The notes under the pieces: model-generated
The model's input: only the letters and a program-made list of their open reading frames with translations
Told to the model about the DNA's origin: nothing
The model's database searches: none
Source: Phormidium willei BDU 130791
GTDB taxonomy: Bacteria > Cyanobacteriota > Cyanobacteriia > Cyanobacteriales > Geitlerinemataceae
Assembly: GCA_001637315.1 (NCBI GenBank)
Contig: LSZA01000026.1
Coordinates: 1-44,253 of the forward strand
Direction of reading: 5' to 3'
Length of the DNA stretch: 44,253 bases
Shown here: piece by piece, positions 9,572 to 18,803 of the stretch
Numbering within the stretch: the stretch's first letter is position 1
How the letters are laid out: each line of letters starts with the position of its first letter
Program-made: the position numbers and the translations under genes

Positions 9572-9870
9572 CTGTTAACCTGAGTTTAAACAACAGTTAG
9601 TTGAATGGACGAACGTAATCTTGGTGACTAGATCATTAGGAGCAATTGAAGGCAATGTCCCAACTAAACCCATATAAACCTAGCTTATTTTTAGGTTTTC
9701 TTTGGTCTGGCGTTAGGGCCAGATTTATAGAATTTGGGCGAGTCCTCATGCCCTCCACTATATCTCAGTTCTCGGTGAGGGTGCAAGCAAATTGGTCTGA
9801 ATTGAGCTGGGAGGTAGAGTCACGGATTCGGGATTAACATTCGGTTATCCGACCTGTCTTAAATTGTCCC
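9572..9870. other. Intergenic region upstream of ocp
   Basis: About 300 bases that should hold the ocp promoter and the 3' end of the methyltransferase transcript. A plus-strand frame at 9646-9837 has no family features and I do not call it a gene. No clear hairpin or repeat was found. Confidence 0.5.
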
Positions 9871-10557
9871 TTAAGACTTAACAGAAGACTGGGCAAATTG
9901 TCCCAGGTGAGGATGTTGCACGGTCCAGTGGCGTTCGGAAGATAAATAGGGCGAAATTCCCGAAAATCCAGACGTTTCTAGCATTTCTGCAATTTCTGAT
10001 AGGGTGAAAGCCGCACAAAGGGAGTCTCGAAAAAGTTGGGTTTGATGGGGATCATAGTCAGCCCCGAGTTGGGCGACGAGGCGATCAACGCTCGCTTCGT
10101 CAACTGGACGGACTAAATCCCTCAGAAACAGACCCCCTTCGGGTTTGAGGACTCGTCGCATTTCTCGCAGGCCGGGGAGTGGATCGGGTAAGTGGTGAAT
10201 AATGCTATTGGAGATGACGAGATCAAAACTGTGATCGGGGTAGGGAAGTTGTTTGGCGTCGGCGTAGTCAAGACGGATGCGATCGCCGAGTTCAGCCTTA
10301 GCCACATGGCTGGCCCCGAGTTTTAACATAGTCTGAGATAAATCAATACCGGTGACAGTCCATTGAGGCCGACGTTGACACAGAAGAATGGGAATGCGAG
10401 CTGGGCCGGTTCCTACGTCGAGGACGGTGGCTTGCTCTGGGGCCAAGGCGATCGCCTCTTCGACAAAGGCCTGATTCACCTCGGTAAAATCCATGGCATC
10501 GTAGGCCAGGGTTTCCTCCCAGGTATCCATCACTTCGGGTTCTAGAACTCGTTTCAT
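9871..10557 (-). CDS. Class I SAM-dependent methyltransferase
   Basis: A 228-residue cytoplasmic methyltransferase of the Methyltransf_11/UbiE-like type. Motif I is VLDVGTGPARIP at about residues 45-56, the acidic end of strand 2 is TGIDLS, and motif IV is FDLVISNSIIHHLPDP, followed by VLKPEGGLFLRDLVRP. The length is full. The substrate cannot be told. It lies 52 bases downstream of the PAS-GGDEF-EAL gene on the same strand, so they may share a transcript. Confidence 0.85.
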   Translation of the reverse strand: MKRVLEPEVMDTWEETLAYDAMDFTEVNQAFVEEAIALAPEQATVLDVGTGPARIPILLCQRRPQWTVTGIDLSQTMLKLGASHVAKAELGDRIRLDYADAKQLPYPDHSFDLVISNSIIHHLPDPLPGLREMRRVLKPEGGLFLRDLVRPVDEASVDRLVAQLGADYDPHQTQLFRDSLCAAFTLSEIAEMLETSGFSGISPYLSSERHWTVQHPHLGQFAQSSVKS

Positions 10558-10609
10558 CGGCGATTCAGGTGGCGGCTAGGTTCGTGTTGTGTGACCACAG
10601 GCGATTCGG

Positions 10610-12901
10610 TCATCCTTCTGATTGTATCCTGTCTAAGAGCCACTGTTCTGCTGCCTGAGCGGTTAAGGGACACGAAAATAAATAACCTTGTCCCTCTTTA
10701 AAGCCAAGTTCTTGTAAAGCGGCGAGTTGATGTTGCGTTTCAATCCCTTCGGCGACTAATGAGAGATGCAAGTTCTGTGCGAGTCGAGCGATATTACGGA
10801 CAATTTCAATACTGCGATCACTCGCTTCGAGTTGCATGACAAACGAGCGATCGAGTTTTAAGACGGTAAAGGAAAATAAATGTAAATAACTGAGGGACGA
10901 GTAACCCGTCCCAAAATCATCAATGCTGAGGATAATGCCTCGCTGCTGAATTTTATCTAAACAGCAACGAATTTGCTCAGTATTTTGCATTAAGGTAGTT
11001 TCGGTGATTTCCAGCTTTAGGCAATTGGGCCGAAGTTGCGTTGTACTGAGGATATCATCAATAATGGCTAAAAAACCGGGTTGTGTTAATTGAACGGCTG
11101 CCACGTTCACACTCATCGTTAATTGGGGTTGCTGGAGTTGAGTTTGCCAATCGGCTAACTGTTGACAGGCTTGGCGTAACACCCATTCCCCGAGGGCAAC
11201 AACCAACCCTGTTTCCTCCATTAAGGGGATAAATTCTCCTGGGGGAACTAAGCCTCGTTTGGGATGTTGCCAACGCACGAGAGCTTCAAACCCTAAACAG
11301 TAGGATGTGGATAAATGAATAAAGGGCTGATAGTACACCTCAAATTCTTCTCGTTCCAAAGCCCGACGTAACGCGGCATCAAGTTGAATCCGATTGAGAG
11401 CTGCATCTCGCAGTTTTTGGCTAAACATAACATATTTATCGGGCAATGTTGACCGTGCCTGATACATCGCCATATCCCCGGCTTGTAAGTAATCTTCGGG
11501 ATTTGGATAAGCGAAGTCACTGACCACAACACCAATGCTGCAATCGGAAAAAACATCGTGATGATTGAGTCGATACATGGAGGTCAGATGTTGCCGTAAT
11601 AGTCCGACGATCGCCTCAATGGAATCCAAATCTTGACGGAGTAGAATGGCAAACTCGTTATCTTCTAAACGGGCGGCGATCGCCTTGGGAAAACAAGTTT
11701 TGAGACGAACAGCGGCCTCAACTAACAGTTGTCGTGCCACGGCATGGCCTAAGCTGAACTTGAGACGAGTAAAGCCATCGAGACTGACATACAGTAGGAT
11801 GAAGCGCTGGGCTTGTTCTACGTTACGGTTCATCGCCTGCTGCAAATTGCGGCTAAATCCGGTGCGATTGAGCAATCCCGTGACTGTATCGCGAAAAGCA
11901 TAACGTTCAAGTTGAGCCTGAACTTGCAAACGTTCCGTCACATCATTGGCGAGAATCACCTGAGCGGGCCGTCCCTCAAAGCTAAAGTCATGGGTTGTAA
12001 TATCAACAGCAATAACGGAGCCATCTTTTTTGAGATGTCGCCGAATCCCAGAGGCGGTGTAACCCCGTGGAATATGTTGCAGATTATCCAGAAGACTGGG
12101 TACATCTTCCGCTGGGCGAATGGCCTCGATGGTCATGGCCATAAATTCGTCGTGACTGTAGCCATAATGAGCGATGGCCGCTTGATTCACCGCTAGAAAT
12201 CGTAGGCTTTCTTGGTCATAAATCCACATCGGTTGCGGATGACATTCAAAGAGGTTCCGATAGCGTTCTTCTGATTCTGCTAAAGCCTCATAGGCTTGTT
12301 TCGCATCGGTCATATCCCGCGAGATGCCAATCACACCAATGGGGACACCGCGAGGGTCATACCACACATCTTTACAGGTGAGATAGATTTTAGGGTCTGG
12401 TGGTGGCTGGTTCAGCGGTGGGTTGGGTGGGATCAGCCAGTTTTCGACCTGTTGTGTTGTACCGCTAACGGTGGTCAGGCGATCGTGGTCTTGAAATTCA
12501 CGTCCGAGCGTCTCGCCGAATAGCTCAATATCGTTAGCGCCGACCATTTGCTGAACGGAGACTCCCGCTAGTTCGGCGGCGGCGGTATTGGCGACGAGAT
12601 ACTCTCCATCGAGATTTTTGGCAAAAATGGCGTCGGTGGTACTTTCGAGGATGGTTTCTAGGAGGCTATAGCTTTTCTGGAGCGATCGCACAGCGTACAG
12701 TAATAGGCCATAGAGTGCTACGCTCGTGACTAAGACAAAGCCCCATCCTTTCAAGGTTTGAGCTTGGCTAGAGAGATCGGGAGTCTCTAACATCTGGGCG
12801 ACGATATAGTCTGAGAGGACAATCCAGAGACTGCCAATGAAGCTATACAAGACCGTGATTTGTACAGCGAAACGGGTTGAGGACAACGGCTCAAGTTTCA
12901 C
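10610..12901 (-). CDS. Membrane PAS-PAS-GGDEF-EAL cyclic-di-GMP protein
   Basis: A 763-residue signalling protein. Two membrane helices lie at about 13-35 and 52-70, then PAS domains at about 75-200 and 207-330, a GGDEF domain at about 335-500 and an EAL domain at about 505-760. The GGDEF signature is degenerate (LEDNEF near residue 411), so diguanylate cyclase activity is unlikely. The EAL residues are all seen: EALVRW, SVNVAA, EITETTL, DDFGTGYSS, LKLDRSF, AEGIET and GQGYLFS. The expected activity is c-di-GMP hydrolysis controlled by the PAS sensors. No PAS cofactor can be assigned by eye. Confidence 0.9.
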   Translation of the reverse strand: MKLEPLSSTRFAVQITVLYSFIGSLWIVLSDYIVAQMLETPDLSSQAQTLKGWGFVLVTSVALYGLLLYAVRSLQKSYSLLETILESTTDAIFAKNLDGEYLVANTAAAELAGVSVQQMVGANDIELFGETLGREFQDHDRLTTVSGTTQQVENWLIPPNPPLNQPPPDPKIYLTCKDVWYDPRGVPIGVIGISRDMTDAKQAYEALAESEERYRNLFECHPQPMWIYDQESLRFLAVNQAAIAHYGYSHDEFMAMTIEAIRPAEDVPSLLDNLQHIPRGYTASGIRRHLKKDGSVIAVDITTHDFSFEGRPAQVILANDVTERLQVQAQLERYAFRDTVTGLLNRTGFSRNLQQAMNRNVEQAQRFILLYVSLDGFTRLKFSLGHAVARQLLVEAAVRLKTCFPKAIAARLEDNEFAILLRQDLDSIEAIVGLLRQHLTSMYRLNHHDVFSDCSIGVVVSDFAYPNPEDYLQAGDMAMYQARSTLPDKYVMFSQKLRDAALNRIQLDAALRRALEREEFEVYYQPFIHLSTSYCLGFEALVRWQHPKRGLVPPGEFIPLMEETGLVVALGEWVLRQACQQLADWQTQLQQPQLTMSVNVAAVQLTQPGFLAIIDDILSTTQLRPNCLKLEITETTLMQNTEQIRCCLDKIQQRGIILSIDDFGTGYSSLSYLHLFSFTVLKLDRSFVMQLEASDRSIEIVRNIARLAQNLHLSLVAEGIETQHQLAALQELGFKEGQGYLFSCPLTAQAAEQWLLDRIQSEG

Positions 12902-13012
12902 AAGTTGAAATCTGATTGTAAAAGGCTTCTCACTTTCCTAGCATAGCTAGATTCCTTGGCAACCGCAGGGAAACGGTGCTGTCATGGACGATCTGACGGA
13001 TAAGATGATGTT

Positions 13013-13039
13013 AAAAAAACTCCCTCTGTCGAGGGAGTT
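13013..13039 (-). terminator. Rho-independent terminator after ndhD2
   Basis: AACTCCCTC (13018-13026) pairs with GAGGGAGTT (13031-13039) around a 4-base loop. On the minus strand the stem runs into a T run (A at 13013-13019 on plus). It lies 54 bases past the ndhD2 stop. Confidence 0.85.
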
Positions 13040-13092
13040 ATATCGGTTATCGAGAGCGTTTAAGAGAACTCGTTGTTTCGCGAGCCTGTGTC

Positions 13093-14730
13093 CTAAGCCC
13101 CTTTGCCTAAGTCGGCGACCCCTAACAGGGTTTGAGGTGAGGTGATCTCAGGTGCAAACAAGCCACCGGAGAAGAGGCGATTTTGTTGACGCTGTTGAGC
13201 GAAGACGGGCAGGGCATTGCGCACAACGGCGGCGACTTCGGTGGTTTTGACATCGTAGGTTTGGGTGGCCAATTTGGGGTAGAAGCCAATACCAACGATG
13301 GGCAGCAGTAAGCAGGCGGTGATGATGATTTCCCGAGGTTTGGCGTCAAACCAACGGTTGAGGTCCATCTCAGGTTGTTGAGCCACGTCTTGAGCGGTCG
13401 GGTTGCCGTAGAAGATGCGGCGCAACATGGACAGGAGATAGACGGGGGTGGCAATTAAGCCGACAGCCGAGAGGAGGACCACAACCAGTTTGAAGCTGTC
13501 GCTGTAGGCGTCACTGCTAGAGATGCCGATGAAGACGGTGAGTTCGCCAATGAAGCCACTCATTCCCGGTAGAGCCAGAGAGGCCATGGAACCGGCGGTG
13601 AAGAGGGCAAAGGTTTTAGGCATGACTTTGGCTAAACCGCCCATTTTTTCCATGGAGAGGGTATGGGTGCGTTCGTAGGTGACGCCGGCGAGGAAGAAGA
13701 GCATCGCGGCAATTAACCCGTGGGAGAGCATTTGCAGGACGGCTCCATTTAAGCCCACTTCGGTGAAGGAGGCGATGCCGATGAGGACGAAGCCCATGTG
13801 GGAGATGGAGGAACAGGCCAGACGACGCTTGAGGTTGTCTTGCGCGAAGGCGGTTAAGGCGCCGTAGAGGATGTTGACGACACCGAGAATGACTAGGGCC
13901 GGTGCGAAGTAGATGTGAGCGTTGGGTAGAACTTCGACGTTGAGGCGAATTAGGGCGTAGCCTCCCATTTTTAGGAGAATCCCAGCCAGAATCATGGAGA
14001 CGGGGGCTGAGGCTTCACCATGCGCATCGGGGAGCCAGGTGTGGACGGGGAAGATGGGGAGTTTGACGCCGAAGGCAATCAGGAAGCCGGCGTAGGTGAG
14101 GAGTTCTAGGGCGATGGGGAAGTTTTTGGCTCCGAGTTCGGCGATATCGAAGGTGATGCGATCGCCCCAGAAGGCCATGGCTAAGCCGGAGACGAGGATA
14201 AAGATGGAGGCCAGTGCGGTATAGAGAATAAATTTAGTGGCGGCATACTGACGTTTGGGTCCCCCCCAGATGGAGATGAGGAGATAAACGGGAACCAATT
14301 CGACTTCCCACATGAGGAAGAACAGTAGCAGATCCTGAGCGGCAAAGACCCCAATCTGGGCGCTCAGAAGAATTAGGATAAGGCTATAAAATAGGCGCGG
14401 TTTACGGCTGACGTTCCAGGCGGCGGCGATGGCGAGAACGTTGACGAGTCCGGTTAGTAAAATCAGAGGAGCGGAGAGGCCATCGACGGCTAGGGACCAG
14501 TTCAGTCCGAGTTGGGGTAGCCAGGGGTAGCGTTCTACGAGTTGGAAACTCGAGTCGTCAAAGTTGTAGTGTTGGGCGAAGGCGACGACCATGAGGGCGA
14601 AGTCGGTCAGGCCAACCCCTAGGGCGTACCAACGTAGGGTTTTACCGTCGCGATCGGGGATGATGGGGATGAAGGCGGCGGCGAGTAGGGGTAATACTAA
14701 AATGGCGGTAAGCCAGGGAAACTGTGCCAT
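13093..14730 (-). CDS. ndhD2: NAD(P)H-quinone oxidoreductase subunit 4, second copy (NdhD2 type)
   Basis: A 545-residue NdhD paralogue with the same architecture as the copy at 1724-3319: [17 protein letters not shown], the [19 protein letters not shown] channel loop and [20 protein letters not shown]. It is clearly diverged from NdhD1 and has a longer C-terminal tail (to ADLGKGA). It stands alone with its own terminator, as NdhD2 genes do in cyanobacteria, where the product replaces NdhD1 in a variant NDH-1 complex. The number 2 is inferred from lack of an ndhF or cup partner. It is transcribed divergently from clpS. Confidence 0.88.
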   Translation of the reverse strand: MAQFPWLTAILVLPLLAAAFIPIIPDRDGKTLRWYALGVGLTDFALMVVAFAQHYNFDDSSFQLVERYPWLPQLGLNWSLAVDGLSAPLILLTGLVNVLAIAAAWNVSRKPRLFYSLILILLSAQIGVFAAQDLLLFFLMWEVELVPVYLLISIWGGPKRQYAATKFILYTALASIFILVSGLAMAFWGDRITFDIAELGAKNFPIALELLTYAGFLIAFGVKLPIFPVHTWLPDAHGEASAPVSMILAGILLKMGGYALIRLNVEVLPNAHIYFAPALVILGVVNILYGALTAFAQDNLKRRLACSSISHMGFVLIGIASFTEVGLNGAVLQMLSHGLIAAMLFFLAGVTYERTHTLSMEKMGGLAKVMPKTFALFTAGSMASLALPGMSGFIGELTVFIGISSSDAYSDSFKLVVVLLSAVGLIATPVYLLSMLRRIFYGNPTAQDVAQQPEMDLNRWFDAKPREIIITACLLLPIVGIGFYPKLATQTYDVKTTEVAAVVRNALPVFAQQRQQNRLFSGGLFAPEITSPQTLLGVADLGKGA

Positions 14731-14894
14731 TGGTTTTAAATGAGCATATATACTTAGTTCGGCTGTTTACATTCTAGGAGGCTCTGTTAAGTTATGCAAA
14801 CTTTTTTTGCGATATATTTAAATTTAATTGAGAAGATAAGCCCGACTTATGATTGGCGAGCGGGGCAGGATAACCCGTCACCGGTCAACTGCTA

Positions 14895-14900
14895 TATAAT
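14895..14900 (+). promoter_or_regulatory. Candidate -10 element of clpS
   Basis: TATAAT at 14895-14900 lies 34 bases before the clpS ATG in the divergent gap between ndhD2 and clpS. No good -35 hexamer is seen at the usual distance, so the call is tentative. Confidence 0.35.
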
Positions 14901-14934
14901 GGTCTGCTAAGTCAAAACTCAAGTTAGCGGTAAC

Positions 14935-15258
14935 ATGACGGTTGTGCTTTCGACTGCGATCCGGGCGGCGACGGCGCCAACGGTTGCTCCTGTTAAGCGA
15001 GATCAGACGGTTCGTAAGCCGTATCCCAATTTCAAGGTCATCGTCTTAGATGATGACTTCAATACTTTTGTGCATGTGGCGAATTGTCTTTTGCAATATA
15101 TCCCGCAGATGACAAGCGATCGCGCCTGGGATTTAACGCACCAAGTCCACAATGAGGGTCAAGCTGTGGTGTGGGTGGGACCCCAGGAACAAGCGGAGTT
15201 CTATCATATGCAGCTACGACGGGAAGGCCTGACCATGGCCCCATTGGAAGCGGCCTGA
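14935..15258 (+). CDS. clpS: ATP-dependent Clp protease adaptor ClpS
   Basis: A 107-residue adaptor that binds N-degron substrates and delivers them to ClpC/ClpP in the cytoplasm. After a variable 30-residue N-terminal extension, the ClpS core starts with KVIVLDDDFNTFVHVANCLL at about 34-53, which contains the substrate-pocket segment DDFNTF. It continues with a helix ending in HNEGQAVVWVGPQEQAEFY and the final strand/helix LRREGLTMAPLE. The length and motif order are normal for cyanobacterial ClpS. The ATG lies 34 bases after a TATAAT box. Confidence 0.92.
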   Translation: MTVVLSTAIRAATAPTVAPVKRDQTVRKPYPNFKVIVLDDDFNTFVHVANCLLQYIPQMTSDRAWDLTHQVHNEGQAVVWVGPQEQAEFYHMQLRREGLTMAPLEAA

Positions 15259-15348
15259 GCGGTTCTCGAAACCTATCGATATCTGGGAATCACGCCAATC
15301 ATGATGTTGGCTGGAATTGGCTTGCAGTTAACAGATAAAATGAGACGC

Positions 15349-15395
15349 CACAAGAGTGCAAACTCATTACACTGAGAGATGTTTGCAGCGTTGTG
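15349..15395. repeat. Inverted repeat between convergent clpS and lyase genes
   Basis: CACAA(gag)TGCAAAC at 15349-15363 pairs with GTTTGCA(gcg)TTGTG at 15381-15395, giving 12 base pairs with a symmetric 3-base internal loop and a 17-base terminal loop. There is no T run, so it is not a classic terminator, but its place between two convergent genes suggests a role in 3' end formation. Confidence 0.45.
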
Positions 15396-15467
15396 TCGCC
15401 ATAATTGAAGTGGCAATTTCATCTGTCAACTGTCATCGCCATGTTTAGAAATTGGTCAGGAGCGACC

Positions 15468-15989
15468 TCAACCGAGTCCCATACGGATTTCTGAACAGAA
15501 GGAGGCGTAACGGCTTCCTTGGTTATGGGTCACGACGCTGGTGCGTTCTCTTAGGTTGGGGTTGAGGAACCAGAGGCGTTCTTGGGTTTTGAGGGAATCG
15601 GTACTGGCCGAGAGGTTGAGGGCTTCGTCGTCTCCGAGGTGGTATTGGCCTTGGATGACTGAGGTCTCGGAGGAGTCCTCAGTCCAGCGCCAGAATTGGC
15701 CCTGGTTGGGCTGTTGGCCGGCCACGAAAATACTGACGGTGGCGCCGCTGGTGTTGTGGTTGGCGGTTCCGACGGTTCCTTGCCAATGGGTGCGGATGGC
15801 ACAGACCACTGTATCGGCTGTGATGCCCACAGATTGACAGCGTTCGAGGAGGTGGGTATCGGTCGGTTCGATGAGATCAATCCAAAAATCACAGGTTCCG
15901 GCTTCTAGGGCCTGGGGCGGGATGGCATGGCTTGTTCGTTGGGAAAACCATTTGCCCGCACATTGGTTCATGAAATCGCTAAAGTGCAT
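15468..15989 (-). CDS. CpcS/CpeS-family phycobiliprotein chromophore lyase
   Basis: A 173-residue lipocalin-fold lyase that attaches phycocyanobilin (or another bilin) to the conserved Cys of phycobiliprotein subunits. The N-terminus MHFSDFMNQCAGKWFSQRTS, the middle GTVGTANHNTSGATVSIFV, the segment LKTQERLWFLNPNLRERTSV and the end RYASFCSEIR are all family landmarks. It is more divergent than a typical CpcS, so it may be the CpcU or another paralogue; I cannot decide between S, U and T. It is convergent with clpS and divergent from the membrane protein gene. Confidence 0.88.
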   Translation of the reverse strand: MHFSDFMNQCAGKWFSQRTSHAIPPQALEAGTCDFWIDLIEPTDTHLLERCQSVGITADTVVCAIRTHWQGTVGTANHNTSGATVSIFVAGQQPNQGQFWRWTEDSSETSVIQGQYHLGDDEALNLSASTDSLKTQERLWFLNPNLRERTSVVTHNQGSRYASFCSEIRMGLG

Positions 15990-16133
15990 TGCCGTCGATC
16001 GCTCTCTCGTTACAGTAGGGGTGAACAGGTTTTGCGTTAGACCACTATTCTACCGGTCTACGGGGACTCTGAGGCCCTTAGTCGACTGAGGTCGAGGTCT
16101 GGTGGGGAGATATGTTATGTTGATTAGAACTGT

Positions 16134-16895
16134 TTGCAAAAATTAACAATTCCGTTGTTTTACTATCCCTTTACTAACCCAACTCTTTATCCGGAGCCAG
16201 CTTCAGCGGATCAGAGTCAGCGACCTTGGTGGGCGATCGCCGTTCAGCCCACCTGGCTGATTTTTATCGGGTCGATTGTCTTGGTATCGGTTCCGGTGTT
16301 TATCGAAGCGCCTCTGGTGCGTCATCTTCCCTGGTTGAGTTTGGTCTTAACCCTGGGCTGGCTTTGGTCGAGTGCGATCCTGTTAACCCAGCGTCGTTTA
16401 TGGATTTGGGGGGATTTACTCTTGGGCTTTTCCGGGAGTTGGTTCGCTGGCTCGATTTACTGGGGCTGGTTTCGCTGGGAACCCTTATGGCATCTACCGA
16501 TTGAATGTTTAGCGTTACCGCTGCCGTTGTGGTGTATTAGTCGCCATCGTCTCCTGATTGGCAGTTGGTTTGCACTGGGGTCATTATTGGGCACAGCGGT
16601 CACGGATGTATATTTTTATGTGGTGGATCTGATGCCCCAATGGCGCCAGGTGATGCGGGTCGAGGCTGAGCTGGCCATGCCCATTTTTCAGACGGCGATC
16701 GCCAAGGTTCAAACCCCCTGGGGGACATCCTGTGCGGTGGTTCTGGGAGCGGTATTACTGCTGGCAGGGGTGATTCCCCTCTGGAGAACAGGGACTGAGG
16801 GGCCACGTTCGTTACACCGCTGGGCCTTCTCCGGGGCGGTTCTGAGTACAATTTTGGTGGATACCTTATTTTGGTTCGCGGCTCTTGCGGCTTAA
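16134..16895 (+). CDS. Integral membrane protein, DUF3120-like
   Basis: A 253-residue hydrophobic protein with about six to seven membrane helices (for example LIFIGSIVLVSVPVFIEAPLV, GSWFALGSLLGTAVTDVYFYVV and the final GAVLSTILVDTLFWFAALAA). I recognise it as the cyanobacteria-restricted DUF3120 type; function is unknown. The first available start is TTG at 16134, since a stop lies nine bases upstream in frame. No good ribosome binding site is seen, so the start is uncertain. The motif EAELAMPIFQTAIAKVQTPWG marks a hydrophilic loop. Confidence 0.7.
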   Translation: MQKLTIPLFYYPFTNPTLYPEPASADQSQRPWWAIAVQPTWLIFIGSIVLVSVPVFIEAPLVRHLPWLSLVLTLGWLWSSAILLTQRRLWIWGDLLLGFSGSWFAGSIYWGWFRWEPLWHLPIECLALPLPLWCISRHRLLIGSWFALGSLLGTAVTDVYFYVVDLMPQWRQVMRVEAELAMPIFQTAIAKVQTPWGTSCAVVLGAVLLLAGVIPLWRTGTEGPRSLHRWAFSGAVLSTILVDTLFWFAALAA

Positions 16896-17169
16896 GATAG
16901 GATCAGGGTGCATTATAGGATTAGAGTTTGGAGTTGCGGCGGTTCGTCATTGGTCGGCCATGAGTGATGCGTTCAATGAGATGGTCGGTCTTTCGCTAAC
17001 TTGGGTGACAGGGGCGTGAGTGGGCGCCGAGCTGCGGACATTGCTGATTGAGAGACCCGGCAGCGTCTATTGCCATCAAGAACTCTTGAATGGGCTATCG
17101 TTTAAGGGGAAATTCGCCCGAATCTAGGATGGAACTCTCCCTTAATCTCGCAAACCTGTTATAGAGAGT

Positions 17170-18180
17170 GTGCCTGTGGTGACTTGGAAATCTACCCCCC
17201 ATCTCATCCTGCGGACCGAATCGGGGCCGCGCTACCTGGCCCTGTCGGGCAATAACTGCTGGACGTTTGGGCGCAGTGATGAGAATCAGTTTACCATCCC
17301 GGATCGTTGGGTATCCCGCGCCCATGCCATGCTTCAGCAAACGGATTTGGGAGAGTTTTATTTGATTGATTTGGGGAGTCGCAATGGGTCTTTTATCAAT
17401 GGACGGCGGGTGAGTGTGCCGGTTCGACTCAATAATGGCGATCGCCTCACCCTAGGACAGACGGAGATGGTGTTTTATGCCCCGACTCATGTTCAGGCGG
17501 ATGTGGAGGAGTCGGATACGGAAGATTCGGGGGCGACGGCGGTGTTATCGGTTCGTCGCCTCATTTCGGTGATGGTGGTCGATATTCGCGATTTTACGGT
17601 GTTGACGCGCCAACTCGATGAGCGGATGCTCTCGGAAGTGATCGGAACCTGGTTTCGTCATGCGGGGAATATCATCCGTGAGTCGGGGAGTTGGGTAGAT
17701 AAGTATATCGGTGATGCGGTGATGGCGGTGTGGTTCCATACGCCTCAGGGAGAGGGGGATGGGGTGAGTAAGGAGGAATTGCTGCGAGTCTGTCAGGCGT
17801 TGGGGGAATTGCATCATATGACGCGGGAGTTGAGCGATCGCTATCCCTTGCCCTTTCCGCTACGTATCGGGGCGGGGGTGAATACAGGCTATGCCATGGT
17901 GGGGAACACCGGAAGTGGCGATCGCCCTGATTATACGGCTCTCGGGGATACCGTCAACGCGGCCTTTCGCCTGGAATCAGCCACCAAGGAACTGCGTAAG
18001 GATGTCGCCCTCGGGTCTACCACTTACCGCTATCTCAGTGCCATTCGTGCCAGTGAGAACGTCTTTGAGGAGCATGAAGTGGCTCTCAAGGGCTATGATA
18101 CGCCGACGGTCACCTATGCCGGGAATTTCGATGATCTCGATGCCTTCCTGCGGCTGAGTTACCAGGAGATTCAGGTCTAG
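17170..18180 (+). CDS. FHA domain-class III adenylate cyclase
   Basis: A 336-residue soluble protein. Residues about 25-105 form an FHA phosphothreonine-binding domain (GRS at 34-36, SRAH at 49-52, NG pairs at 72-73 and 77-78). Residues about 130-310 form a class III nucleotide cyclase domain. The two metal Asp are D138 in VVDIRDFT and D182 in KYIGDAVMAVW. K178 is the purine-specifying Lys expected for ATP, and N263 and R267 in GDTVNAAFRLES are the transition-state pair. All catalytic positions are filled in one chain, so a homodimer would be active. The likely product is cAMP, under control of a phosphorylated partner bound by FHA. The start is GTG at 17170. Confidence 0.9.
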   Translation: MPVVTWKSTPHLILRTESGPRYLALSGNNCWTFGRSDENQFTIPDRWVSRAHAMLQQTDLGEFYLIDLGSRNGSFINGRRVSVPVRLNNGDRLTLGQTEMVFYAPTHVQADVEESDTEDSGATAVLSVRRLISVMVVDIRDFTVLTRQLDERMLSEVIGTWFRHAGNIIRESGSWVDKYIGDAVMAVWFHTPQGEGDGVSKEELLRVCQALGELHHMTRELSDRYPLPFPLRIGAGVNTGYAMVGNTGSGDRPDYTALGDTVNAAFRLESATKELRKDVALGSTTYRYLSAIRASENVFEEHEVALKGYDTPTVTYAGNFDDLDAFLRLSYQEIQV

Positions 18181-18318
18181 GAAGACAAAAACCGGGGTGA
18201 TGGGCGATCGCAAAGATGATAGTATCTTGATAAAAGATAAAATTTTGTATCGTTCCTGAGGCCGTCGCGCCTCCAACAACGATACGAACATCGGTTATTT
18301 GAGAGAGGGATTCATTAC

Positions 18319-18708
18319 ATGAAACGATTGGTTCGCCTATTGGCAGTGGTCTGTGTCTGTGTGGGCTTGCTCGGTTGGGTTGTGCCCCTACAGCCTGCGT
18401 TGGCTAATGAGGGAGTTGAACTAAAAAACTCCTTTGATGCCAAACTCGATACAGAATTTGGGAAAAAGATTGATTTGAACAACACCAACGTCCGGGCCTT
18501 CCGCAAATATCGCGGTATGTATCCGACCTTGGCCGGATTGATTGTTGAGAATGCGCCTTACCAGAATGTCGAAGAGGTTCTAGAAATTCCCAGCCTCAGT
18601 GAGCGTCAGAAGCAGATTCTGCAAGAGAATCTCAAGTATTTCACCGCCACTGATCCCGAAGCGTTCCTCAATGAAGGCGATGATCGCATTAACAACGGAA
18701 TTTACTAA
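18319..18708 (+). CDS. psbU: Photosystem II 12 kDa extrinsic protein PsbU
   Basis: A 129-residue precursor of the lumenal PSII protein that stabilises the oxygen-evolving manganese cluster and supports cytochrome c550 binding. Residues 1-29 form a signal peptide ending in PALA. The mature part has the helix-hairpin-helix-like segment [22 protein letters not shown] and [18 protein letters not shown] typical of PsbU. ATG at 18319 follows AGAGAGGGA. Length is normal. It is followed by a hairpin at 18740-18794 which ends just before nadB. Confidence 0.96.
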   Translation: MKRLVRLLAVVCVCVGLLGWVVPLQPALANEGVELKNSFDAKLDTEFGKKIDLNNTNVRAFRKYRGMYPTLAGLIVENAPYQNVEEVLEIPSLSERQKQILQENLKYFTATDPEAFLNEGDDRINNGIY

Positions 18709-18739
18709 GACCTAGACATCTAAGGTTCAAAATGGGTAA

Positions 18740-18800
18740 CGCCCCTTGTAGACTGGAGTCAACGCTAACTGACACCACTATTTAACAAGGGGCGATTTTT
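18740..18800 (+). terminator. Long-loop terminator of psbU, reaching the nadB start
   Basis: CGCCCCTTGT (18740-18749) is perfectly complementary to ACAAGGGGCG (18785-18794) across a 35-base loop that can itself pair (GTCA/TGAC), and is followed by ATTTTTT. The T run ends only a few bases before the nadB ATG at 18804. The AAGGGG in the right arm is also the only ribosome-binding-like sequence for nadB. Confidence 0.75.
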
Positions 18801-18803
18801 TGC

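Noticed and set aside
9646-9837. 63-codon plus-strand frame upstream of ocp
   Set aside because: No recognisable domain, and it falls where the ocp promoter must lie.
18227-18253. TTGATA...TATCGT as a psbU promoter
   Set aside because: The spacing is only 15 bases and the -10 match is poor.
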